Source of the DNA: Tetraselmis striata
Lineage: Eukaryota > Chlorophyta > Chlorodendrophyceae > Chlorodendrales > Chlorodendraceae
DNA: 64,000 nucleotides
Assembly: GCA_006384855.1 (NCBI GenBank)
Contig: VCJN01002406.1
Coordinates: forward strand, 1 to 64,000
Direction: 5' to 3'
The notes beneath the pieces were generated by a model. It saw nothing but the letters and a program-made list of their open reading frames with translations, was not told the DNA's origin and made no database searches. Each line of letters opens with the position of its first letter. Position 1 is the stretch's first letter. Positions 12,073-22,166 of the stretch are shown here, in pieces. A program made the translations under genes and the position numbers.

Positions 12073-13821
12073 TGTTGGAATCCGCCCGGCGATACCCTAG
12101 CACCGGCCGACACCCTAGCACCGGCCGGGCACATGTCCCCCGCGCCTGCCCGCGCGCGTGCCTGTCTCCCGGCCCGCCGGGCGCTCTGCTTCCACTCTCT
12201 TCCTGTCCACAGTCCCCGCGGTAGCTCGAGCCCGGCTCGCTGCTCCCACAGTAAGATGCCCCGAGCACTTCTACTCACCACCACCTCCGCGGTTGAGCCG
12301 TTTAGGGTATTGGCCCTCGCACGTCACGTGGGCGCGAGCGGGGTGCAGGGAGAAGTCCGTGCGTTCGGCGCACGTCCGGAGTCGTTCGAAAAACGGCCCA
12401 GGCGGCTGCCACAAGGGTGCCGAAAACTAGCCCACAAGGGGCGAAGGATGCACGCTGAGCCTCCAAGGCCAGTACACAACCCTCCCGACACCGTATCGGG
12501 GTTCCACCTACCGGCCCGAGAACGCCAGCCTCCGGGGCTGCGCTTAACATACCGTATCGGGGTTCCGCCTACCGGCCCGAGAGAGCCAGCCCCCGGCGGG
12601 GCTGCGCTCAACAGACAAGTCCCCGAGATTTTGTCGAACCACCTCTGTACTTAGCTATTAGATTCAAACCTTAGATAGTATATTCGAACACACGCACGCA
12701 CGCACACACCCACACACCTTACGTCGACCTAGGCCGTCGCAGGTCGTGGTTCCACTAGCAACATCACCGGAGAGAGACGGTGAAACGACCGGCGAGCCCG
12801 CTGGTGGCTTTTGCTCAGTCGAAGGACCGCCGGACGACCGTCGCGAAGATGCTGTGAGATGCTTAGAAGCCGTCCGCCAAGATCGTCGCAGCGAGAACAA
12901 CACGCGAACCGCCCAGGCGCCTACCTACCCAGGTTCCGCCTATCTCATCCCGCATACCGGCCCCACATACCGGAAGCAACAACATGGTACTCTTGCCGCC
13001 GACGCAGTGCCGCGTAGCGGGCATCCACTTCGTTGTGCAGTACTTAGTGTTTCGTGCAGTGCTTCGTACTTCATACATCGGCAGCGGATCGGCACAGGCC
13101 AGGGCGACTTCTCTGCGGGCCGCCTAGCGAGAACGCGCACCTACGACACCGTGCTCGTGGATCCTATGGGCAGCCGCTGCGACGACCATGGCGCCTATGC
13201 TGCGCAGATATTCATGGCCAACCCGATGCACCGACGGCGACTCAGATACGAGTAGCCCGCCATGTGCTCCCCCGACTGCGTTGGCTACCAACCGCTCTTG
13301 CTCAGTAGCCCCGCCGCTCGCGGAGAGGCTGCCAGAAGCATCTTGCGTAGCGCCCATGGCACGAAGATGACGCCCTCGCGGCCTCATCACCAGCCAGCTC
13401 CGGCGGAGGAAACAACACAGCGGCGCAACATTGCAGCATGGAGTGCAGTGCACGCGGGAGCGCGTCGCCCGGAAGCTATCAACGATGTATAGGGTAGTCG
13501 CTATTGATTACTGCTACTATGCGGTACTGTATTACCGCCATATTCCGAACATTGTTCCAATTGCACACATCGGTCAGACGGAGATGACCCCCGTGTACAA
13601 TGGAGGGGGGCTGTTGGAATCTGCCCGATACCCTAGCACCGGCCGGGCACATGTCCCGCGCGCCTGCGCGCGCGCGTGCCTGTCTCCCGGCCCGCCGGGC
13701 GCTCTGCTTTCACTCTCTTCTTGTCCACAGTCCCCGCAGCAGCTCGAGCCCGGCTCGTTGCTCCCATTGTAAGATTCTCCGAGCACTTCCACTCACCATC
13801 ACCTCCGCGGTTGAGCCGTTT
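12073..13821 (+). mobile_element. Terminal-repeat retrotransposon in miniature (TRIM-like), nested
   Basis: Two direct repeats, 12073-12303 and 13612-13821, both begin TGTTGGAATC and end GAGCCGTTT. A purine tract (TGGAGGGGGGC, 13601-13611) immediately precedes the right repeat, as a polypurine tract precedes a 3' LTR. The pentamer ACCTG is present just outside both ends (12067-12071 and 13822-13826), a candidate target-site duplication. The 1.3-kb interior has no recognisable gag or pol. The left LTR is longer because a CCCTAGCACCGGCCG unit is doubled. Confidence 0.75.
12489..12613 (+). repeat. Tandem duplication, about 62-bp unit, two copies
   Basis: Two neighbouring units share ACCGTATCGGGGTTCC and CTACCGGCCCGAGA followed by GGGCTGCGCT. 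They lie inside the interior of the miniature LTR element and encode nothing recognisable. Confidence 0.75.
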
Positions 13822-14851
13822 ACCTGTACCCACGGTGTAAATTTTCGAGGGGTAGGCACGTGACGCCGCACGGCAACGGCACTGCACGGCCGCTGTAAGC
13901 TTAAGGCGAGAGGCTTTAGCGTAGGCAAGGAAAATGTTTGCAGCAAAACGAATTGTTACATTGTACCAGGGCGTACACGGCTTTACATAGCTATTGGCAT
14001 GGCAGCTGGTGGCAAGCATGCGCTAGGTATGGATGTGCAATCAATAGTCTTGCAGCCATCGGGGATTGGTGCGGACAGCCTCGGGCGTCTACATAGGCAT
14101 GCGGGCGTTATGTGGTCGTACATCGGTATGACGGGTACTTGGTGTCGTATGGATAATGAGCAACTACACAGTGTATGGGTATGAGCAGTATATATCTATT
14201 TATGGATACGCAGCAGGCGTCTACGAGTATGATGAGTATGAGTCTGCATGTAGGGTTATAGTGGTAGCCATAACAGCCGCTGCCATCACTAGCGGCGGTC
14301 GTCTTTTCTCGCACGAGGGGCGGCACCGGAAACGCACAACGAAGTGGGACACGGGGACGAGGGGGGCGACCACTGTAGCCGGGCCATACCGGGCTTGATG
14401 TGAGTCGGGCTCGGTTGCCGGCGATGTGGTAGAAGACCCGCTGACGCAGTTTATCGTCGCTGCGGGTCTCGTTTCGCGGAGTGTGGCGAGGCGGCCGCCG
14501 CGGCTGCACCAGCGACGGCCGCCGACCACGAGCTCGCAAGTCGCAGGACCACGACGACGCCACGAACAAACGCACAGATCACTCTAAGTGGCGGAGCTGC
14601 CCCCCGGCGGGCATCTCGTGATGTCGGTGAAATGCCGGGAAGTCGGAAACGGGTTAGCCGGCGCGTAGAGGCTCTAACAACCCACGCCGGCCCGTAATAA
14701 TTTTAATGATGCCAGTGCTGTCGGGCCGAAGGTTGTGGCTAGGCGGCTGCCAATGTTGCTGTACCAGCGATGGCCACCGAGGTTCCAAACCCGGAGCCGG
14801 AAAGGGGTAGTCACGAGTACAAAGACTCGTCGAGCGCGCCAGGTGATAGAG

Positions 14852-14853
<2 letters not shown>

Positions 14854-14885
<32 letters not shown>
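14854..14885 (+). repeat. Poly-C tract (about 30 nt)
   Basis: An uninterrupted C run inside the minus-oriented split-repeat element. It is absent at the corresponding place in the copies at 40920 and 50760, where a short CCGCCGGGGGG(C) stretch stands instead. This suggests the homopolymer expanded after insertion. Confidence 0.85.
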
Positions 14886-15667
14886 TGAGGATTTGTCCAA
14901 TTTGTCGTTGATGTCCCTGTGACGGCGATGTTGCGGTAGGAAGCGCCGGGCACGCGTCGCGACGAGCCGCGCAGATGCTTCCCAATGCAATAGCACAGCA
15001 AACGTTGCTGAGGAACGGCTAGGGCGAGGGCAGCGATCCCTTTCAAAAACAAAGGCGCATTAGCGGCGTCATCCCCGTACCGGGCCAATTGTGCTGGTAC
15101 TTCCGGAGAACAACCACGCACAACGACCGTCGATGCCGCGACGGCGCCTTGCTGCGAGGACCCGCGGACCGGGTTGAAGTGTCTTGCAGGACGGCAACCG
15201 GCCAACCTGACGTCCTCCTTCGTCCGCGCCGATTTGTTGCGGCAGGAGTAGTTGTCGTCGCTCACTACTCGGCCATGGTGCCGAGCGCGTCCGCCCCACC
15301 TAACCTTAAAAGTTGATTACTGGGAGAGGTTGCTCCAATGCTGCGGGAGCCCACGTAAGCCCGTACCGCGACTCGTCAGCTTCGAGTGCTGAGGTTCAAT
15401 CCCCCAGGCTCCGCGGACCCCCAGCTCCAATTCCATACTGTATGCATTGCTACCCGAAAATGTCCCAGCTGCAAAGCCATGGCAAAACGGAAACTACCTC
15501 GGGCGCACAAGTCGTGAAAACCACTCTACCGGGGGGCTGTCTATCGCTGCCGATTATGTGACGCATATGCGTGGCACGACGATGACTCACTACCGGGTAC
15601 ACCGCGTCGCGGCCTGTGCGGAATTGATCAGCTTCTGCGACCCTCGCGCGCACTAGTACACGAAGCC

Positions 15668-15890
15668 GCTGCCGGAGGCAGCGAGCTGGAAGATGGCAGG
15701 CGAGCTGCTGCTGGCTGTGCTAAGTAGGTCACCGGCCGGGAGCGCAGGGCTCATGGGCGATGGGGCACCCCGCCGTACTGAAATCTGGTTTTGCCGGTAA
15801 CTTAACCATCGGCTGAAACCACCAGTAGACCGTACTGTTTGCAATAGGACAGTTGTAGGAATACCCCATAAGCGGGTTTAGAACAAATTT
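15668..15890 (-). repeat. Repeat A1 of the minus-oriented split-repeat element
   Basis: Reverse-oriented, diverged copy of the same 207-bp repeat (GCAGCGAGCTGGAAGATGGC, CGGCCGGGAGCGCAGGGCTC). It forms the 5' end of the element as read on the minus strand. Confidence 0.75.
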
Positions 15891-15959
15891 AACCGCAATT
15901 ATTTAATCACGTGGATGGCGAAAGTGCGGATGCGGGTAGTCGCTAACCATTCCAATTTG

Positions 15960-16130
15960 CTCCTGAAAAGTAAAGTTTGCCCCGGATCATCGGCCGGAGC
16001 CGCCCCAGCACTTGACCTCTTGCGCCAATTGCAGTCATAGGTCTGACATAGCCCTCAGACCGTTGCCTCAATCGAACCCCGAAGAGCTAATTCATCAACC
16101 AAGTACACCGGGACACGCCCGGTTGGTATT
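15960..16130 (-). repeat. SINE-like repeat, copy 1 (body only)
   Basis: Shares the body CACTTGACCTCTTGCGCCAA, CAGTC.TAGGT and GAACCCCGAAGAGCTAAT with 38143-38330. It also matches the reverse complement of 36430-36590. The tRNA-like head seen in the other two copies is not clear here. Confidence 0.65.
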
Positions 16131-17033
16131 GCCACCATAGCCAACATGCGAGATGGATCACATGCCAGATGCATGCGATGATGGATTGCAAATTGTCATC
16201 AGCATGTTGTGGACAGAGATGGATGCAACAGGTCGGACAACCACGCCAGATCGATGGAGAAATAGAGAAATTGACCTCCTCATGGCCGGTCACTCAGGTT
16301 TTAGGTGGTGCTTTCGTAAGGTAGCACCGAGTCTGGGGGGAAAGGGCGCCGGGGGGGGGGGGGGGGGGGGGGAGGTCCTCCCCCTTCATTACATATTTTT
16401 CCTGCAGGTAAACAGTGAGTATGTGCCGCGGTCTGCGAGCTCACGAAACATGAACCGGATGGGACCGCGTCAGTGGCTGGGCGCTCCTAGAGACACAACC
16501 TGGGGTGGCGTCGTGTGTGTGCCGTATCGGTGCGTTCACCCCGAGCATCAATGCATCTCTGGCCGCCGCCGGGTACTCGGGCAGTCTCCCACCTCACGGC
16601 CCCATGGCATAACACAAGCACGACTCGGCACAACTCAGGGGCGAGTTAGTAGTTAGCCCCTCGTTCCATTGAGGCAGTGGTCAAGTTGGCTTGGCCCTGC
16701 CAAAGATGGCAGCAAGTGGATGGCGTGTGTGGAGGATTGCACATGGCCAGGGAAGAATATGGGAATACAGAGTTGCAGCCCTTGTCCAGGGGTTTGCTAG
16801 TAATGTATCAAATAGGGCCAACTAAAAGTGCTAGTGGTTTGGGGGGGGGGGGGAGTGGTGGGGGTGGTGTTGGGGGGGTGGGGGGGGGGGGGGGGGGCAC
16901 CTCCAGCAATAAAAAAAGACAAGTCCCCCAACATGCAGCACATGCATTATTCCATTACCAGCGTACTTGTCTTGTCTTTTTTCCCTGCGAGCATTCCAGG
17001 CACGATCCACCGTTGCACACCGGCTCACCGACC
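16131..17033. other. No gene recognised; several poly-G tracts
   Basis: Poly-G runs lie at about 16350-16372, 16841-16852 and 16870-16897. The overlapping frames are Gly- or Pro-rich artefacts of these runs. The region lies just downstream of the methyltransferase stop codon and may include its 3' untranslated region. Confidence 0.5.
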
Positions 17034-19270
17034 TCACGTGCTCATAATGACCGTGTCTCGGACCCTCTGGCTGCAGTACACACGGAAGCCCTTGTCGGGC
17101 GCATCCAGCCGCAGGTCCTCCAGCCCAGGCACGGCCCAGCGCAGCGTGGCGAGCGCGGCAGGCACGGCGCCGAGCACCTCCCGCAGCAGCGGGGCGATCT
17201 TGGCCAGCCCCGCGGGCAGCAGGTAGCAGAAGATGACGGTGCCGGGTGCGAAGCGGGCGGCGGGGAGCGCCAGCAGGTCGCCCTGCTCGATGCTCACGTC
17301 CGCAGATGCCTGGTGGGCAGCGAGGAGGGGGCGCTCGGCGAGCCAGCCACAGAAAGCTGCAGAGCTGAAGGACAGCAGACTGGGAGGGTGTGCTAGAAAG
17401 GGAGGGAAAATAAAGGGGAGGGAGGGGGGGGGGGGGGGCAGATCTGCCAATAGGTGCAGATGGCATGACTTGCGGGGTGTATCCCATGGGGACCATTAGC
17501 CACATGTGGTAGGCGCACCTACAAGAACAACATACCACGAGCCTCGGACTCGGGCTGCATGCAACCTATCTATGGGAACATTTAATATATATGTATGTAG
17601 ACATATATATATATATATATGTATATATATGTTCATATATATGTACACATGGATATATGTGTATATACACGTAGATACATTTGTACATATACATATATAT
17701 TTATTCATTATTCATGTATTAATATATATATGTATATATGTATATATGTGTGTGTATAGATATTTATATAGAGGTCCGCTACATGCTCCGCTATATGTGA
17801 TCTCACATACGTTGAGCAGGTTCCTATCTGCCCTGTCCTTACTGCCGCGCCGGTGCCCGTTCCCTGTCATCCCAACATATAGACTCTGCCAGCGCACCGG
17901 TCCCAACGAGTACCTGAATGCCATTGCCGGTAGTATTGCCATTGCTGTAGAATATTGTATCCTATAGTATGTACTCTATAGCAATGGCCGGCGCAGTAGT
18001 GTTGCGGTAGCCATTGTCTGTACAATCTGCACCCGGATGAGCCATGGGTGACTACAGATGCCAATACATCTACAAGAGCGCGGGACATCGGCCCAGAATT
18101 GGGATTGCATGCAACCTGGCAGGACATTCCCTTTAGTTCTGATATGGTTTTGTCTAGACTTTGTCTCTGGCAGGCAGGGCAGGTTCGCATATTCGCAGCG
18201 TTGAGTGTTTGTATCACCGAGTCGGCACCCGTGCAGGAACGTTCGCTATAGGTCCGCTACACTGTTGTCTACGTCAGACCTCTGGCATAGTGGGCGGATG
18301 CTTGTTTGCAGCGCTCTTTTCACAGCGGCGGCGCCCACACATAGAGGAACGATGCTCGATTTTCAGCACTGCATAATCGTCTGCAAGAGCGGCCAGACCC
18401 CAATGGTTGCGGACAACCTGCCACTGGCACCCACCTTCCGGGCGGCCTGCCTTGCCACACGGACCAGCTCCTCGTCCAGCTCCACGCCCCAGCCCGACAC
18501 GCCGTGCGCCCCAGCGGCCGCCAGCAGCACGCGACCGTCCCCGCACCCAAGGTCGGCGAGGTGCAGCATGCCGGTGCCGTGGCCGCGGTGCAGGGCATGT
18601 GCGGCCTGCGGGTAGGTGAAGGGTAAGTTGGAAAAACTGAAACAAAGCCCGGGACGGTGCTGTCGGAAATCTGCGATATAATCGGGGGCAGGTGAGGGTG
18701 ACCGATGATGTGATCACGCGGGTGAGGCAGCAATAAGAACCGGTACGCGCCAAGAAAATGCAAAAAGACAGCGGCTAAACGGAAACGTACCTGTTCGATG
18801 GCGGAGGTGGCGGCGTCCAAGTCCGCAGGCACGAACGGCGCAATGTAGCCGGACGCCCAGTTGTACGAGAACAGGCGCCCCTCGCTACTACCGCTCTCAG
18901 CGTCGCCTGCCAGCAGTGACATCCCCTCCAGCGAGCCGCACTCTGCAGCGTTTGGTCGGAGGGCTTGTTATGTCCATACAAAATATTTCACTAGATCACC
19001 TCTGAAGTATCTAAATTACGACTATTACATCATCAGTCCTCGCCAGCAAGGAATCCAGGGAGTGGGTGCAGCAAGTTCAATAAGCACGCCGCCAGTGGGG
19101 AAGGGGGGTGAGGGTCAGGAAACCTCGCACCCACCGCCACACACCATGTCCGTCTGCTGCTCCGCTGTCAGCCGACCCCGGCACACGGGACATTGCGTGA
19201 CGGTGGCTTCCTCCAGCTCCACTGGCTGATCACCTCCTGCCCGGACCTGATTGCCCGGGGCGAGGGCCAT
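17034..19270 (-). CDS. FAM173-like SAM-dependent protein methyltransferase, with Cys-rich N-terminus
   Basis: Four exons on the minus strand (19270-19124, 18940-18791, 18605-18435, 17309-17034) join in frame to 247 residues, close to the FAM173 family's usual size of about 230. The Rossmann core reads DLGCGDGR (117-124, SAM-binding motif I), GVELDEEL with acidic E141 (motif II), EQGDLLAL (164-171), then TVIFCYLLP and the family-typical LRWAVPGLE region. FAM173 (ATPSCKMT) proteins methylate lysines of mitochondrial proteins such as the ATP synthase c-subunit; the substrate here is unknown. Exon 1 adds five cysteines (C27, C30, C44, C48, C50) in a CPVC...C...C-x-C array resembling a zinc ribbon, which the animal proteins lack. 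Introns 2 and 3 have GTACGT and GTGGGT donors. The exon 1/2 join is the least certain: exon 1 could belong to another gene, with the start at an in-frame Met in exon 2 (18922). Confidence 0.82.
17424..17438 (-). repeat. Intronic C tract (sense strand) in the methyltransferase gene
   Basis: A G run on the plus strand, hence C on the sense strand, about 115 bases upstream of the last exon's acceptor. It follows the same strand rule as the nicastrin introns but is not close to a donor. Confidence 0.85.
17580..17762. repeat. TA/ATGT-rich microsatellite in methyltransferase intron 3
   Basis: Alternating TATATA and ATGTATGT-type runs over about 180 bp. The apparent frames through it (Ile/Tyr/Met-rich) are low-complexity artefacts. 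Confidence 0.9.
18090..18262 (+). repeat. Dispersed short repeat (intron-borne), copy in methyltransferase intron 3
   Basis: Contains ATTGGGATTGCATGCAACCT, then GCAGGGCAGGTTCGCA, TTCGCAG.GTT and GTCGGCACCCGTGCAGGAAC. The same ordered words recur at about 17549-17880, 22830-22880 (partial), 23203-23330 (reverse), 24093-24200, 24222-24260 (reverse, partial), 27660-27712 and 43428-43490. Length is about 130-170 bp and no coding sequence is present. It looks like a small interspersed element that tolerates introns. Confidence 0.6.
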
Positions 19271-19516
19271 GGCGCGGCTGGTTTGTAGCGAGCGACACCG
19301 TGCGTGGCGCTCTAAAGACGAGAGGCGAGGGGGGGGGGGGGCGGAGGGGGGCGTTGGTATGCAAAATCGACCACCGACCCATCAGCGCTCCGATATATAT
19401 AACTTTTTGGTTACAGGGAGAGCGTCCGGAGAATGTATATCGATATATATCGACGGCGATGAGGTCGTCGGCCCGCTGTGGGCTGTGGGCGCTGGTGTTG
19501 CCGCCCGGGCGAGGAT

Positions 19517-19547
<31 letters not shown>

Positions 19548-20627
19548 GACCTCCTCCTTCGAGGGTCGGTCGTGCTGGCGGTGCGGTGCCCCTGGTGCTG
19601 ACAAGTCTTCATTCTTTTCCTTCGCGAGTACGACTATCAGCCGAATGTGGAGAAGAAGATGTATCATCTGACGTACCATATCATAAATATTTGCGGTAAC
19701 CATCCGGCCGCATGAAATCCAGGATGAAACCAGCTAGACCGCCGTCATCCCGCGAGGATTAATACATCCGCGTGCTTTTTCCGCCTCCGGAACAGGACTG
19801 GTAGCAGTGAATCTCCTCGTACAGTAAACTTGCAGCGTCTGTACATACTACACCGGCCGTTTGTATTACCTTTTAGGCAGCTAATCAGGTGCATCCGAGT
19901 GTCCAAACGAGGTGAGGAGGAACGACTATAGCTAATCCTTACGGGTCGCTACTGATAGCGACTAAATCCTTACCTCCAGACTGTACTACAGGACTACATC
20001 GATTAGTACAAGGCGGCGTCTACTCGTACCATGTTGCTACAGTCGTAAATGGAAAATATAAAAACCATAATCCGTACATATAAAACGGCAAGTGTGTCGC
20101 CGTCGTCAGAGGTTCATGCCGTGCACATGCTGGCATGGGAGTACCTACAAGCGACCATGCAAGTTCGGGTACATGTAGATAGCAAAATCCAGTTACATGT
20201 ATTAATATCAAAATCAAGTAATCCTTAGCGACGAGCCGCTATGGTATGGCAATGGCCACGTCACATCGACAGAGGGATAAAACAACAATAAAAAGAATCA
20301 CAAGTGATCGTTGCGTGACGACAGTCAGTGGATAGATGAGTAGAGGAACATGGAACCAAAATTTTAAGTCTAGGCTATAGGTGAAAGCGGGGGCACTGAG
20401 TGACCTGCTCACTTGAGTGCGGGCCAGCGGCCACGGCAATCATGTTCAGCACGACTGACTTTCCAGACGTCAATATGTGACCAATGAGGCAATGTATGAA
20501 TCAATCCGACAACTGAGTCAGTGGACCAGTGGAGAGCAGACCCTCAGCACGCGGAAATGTAATGTCCAACTCGATGGATCGCCTTGCTGCATTCCTTCAC
20601 AATCGTAATAATGGGAAGAAATGGGGT

Positions 20628-20661
<34 letters not shown>

Positions 20662-20664
20662 CAG
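19271..20664. other. Intergenic region between methyltransferase and nicastrin; G and C tracts
   Basis: A poly-G run lies at about 19330-19341 and a poly-C run at 19509-19543, either side of an AT-rich palindrome (ATCGATATATATCGA, about 19439-19453). No coding exon was recognised. Because the methyltransferase starts at 19270, its promoter should lie in the left part. The right part should hold the nicastrin 3' flank. Confidence 0.5.
20628..20658 (-). repeat. C tract (sense strand) just after the nicastrin stop codon
   Basis: About 31 G on the plus strand, so C on the nicastrin sense strand, starting 6 bases after the TAG stop (20667-20665). It would lie in the 3' untranslated region. Confidence 0.85.
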
Positions 20665-21167
20665 CTAGTCACGCTTGGCGTGTTTATCGTAGGCCTTGCC
20701 GCCCAGCCACAGCACCAGCACCGTCAGCGCCGTGACGGACAGCCCAGCGGCCAGCACGGCGTACTGCACGCTAGCCGGCTCCTGCCGGTACAGCCGCACG
20801 CTGGGGATGCCGCTCTGCCAGTCGCTCTCCGCCCTGTGAGGCGCACAAAACCAGCCCCGCGTCAGCCAGTGACTAGCAACACCAGAGCAGCTACTGTGGC
20901 AGGCCTCAATCTGCACCTCCGCCCGATTCGTCAAGACTCGGTGTTACACTCGGAGTTACGGGTTTGAGATATTTGAAAATGAACAGGCGAAAGTATAATA
21001 CAGTATCGTAACGTCGAACTAATCCACAGACACTGAGGAATGGACCAAAAAGTAGTGGCGAGACGTTAAAACAAGCGAGATTACTTCGTTGCAGTAACAA
21101 GCACCCCGCCACGACGGTCAACCGCATTGAACGACGACAAGGCTTGGGGGGCTTGGGAGGGAAGGGG

Positions 21168-21198
<31 letters not shown>

Positions 21199-22101
21199 CA
21201 CCACATGGGGTCCTCGGGCCAGCCTCCGTGCGCCGCGCGCCACTCGGCCGGGTCCTCGTCCACGTGCCAGTGCCCCGTTGCGCCGCTCAGCCGGGTGACG
21301 TCGCAGTCGACGCACGTGAGGCGTGTGGAGTGCGTCGGCACGTACTTGCTCGTCGCGATGAAGCACCAGCCGTGCGCCGCCTCGCCGCGCAGGCCGTACT
21401 TCCACCCCACGCACACCTGGCAACCGCAGGGCCATCGCGTCAAGGCGGATCAGGAGCACCGCTCAGGAGTCGCGGCCAGTACAGTAGAGTACCGCTCCAG
21501 TACAGTATTAATTACTGTTTGGGATATTAAGCATTTTCTTTTGCCGATGTCCACACCGGAGTGGACTGAATCCGCCCAGGGAAAAAAAAACGGTATCGAG
21601 ATCACCGAGACCGCGCGATGTTTTCAGACTTTACTATGCATTCGTATGCATTTTTGTTCATATTCCGTTTCCAGAAAAATCGGCGTCCTGCTGTGGTAAG
21701 GATATGCTCCTGGACCGATATATCGGTCCTAGTCCCAGGCGGTTCGTCACGTTCGCATGCAGGGGGCGCCGCGCACCTCGCCCTCTCCGCACACTGGATC
21801 AGGTTTCCAGTAGGGGAAGTCCGGCTCGCAGCGCTTGGAGGTGTTGGTGCCGGTCTGTTGCGCAAGGAAGTTCCACAGGAAGCGATCCATGTTCTGCTTG
21901 ACGTACGGCTGGGGATCCTGTGCGTCAAGCAAGGGCCCGCCGGTGGTCAGCCCAGTCTTCGGCCACCCTCTGCTTCGGTGACGGCGCGCCTCGCCAGCAC
22001 GCCATGGCTGCTCCATAATAAAATCTCATCATAAAAATCAAGTACTGTACAGGTGATAGGAAATATATAAAATACTATATAATGTATATTTATAAAAATG
22101 T

Positions 22102-22166
<65 letters not shown>

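Larger units (their letters stand above)
11197..15890 (-). mobile_element. Split-direct-repeat (TOC1/PAT-like) element, minus-oriented copy with nested insertion
   Basis: The reverse complement matches the element at 39942-42394. Read on the minus strand, an A1 repeat lies at 15890-15668. It is followed by internal sequence (for example 15340-14430, matching 40450-41400), a B1 word near 11621-11592 (reverse complement of GCATGTTGAAAT), an A2 repeat at 11591-11377, and a diverged B2 near 11233-11197. A miniature LTR element (12073-13821) is inserted inside. No reverse transcriptase or recombinase is encoded, so the copy is presumably non-autonomous. Confidence 0.75.

Noticed and set aside
17506..17967. 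Tyr/Ile/Met-rich open frames
   Set aside because: They are translations of a TA/ATGT microsatellite within a methyltransferase intron.
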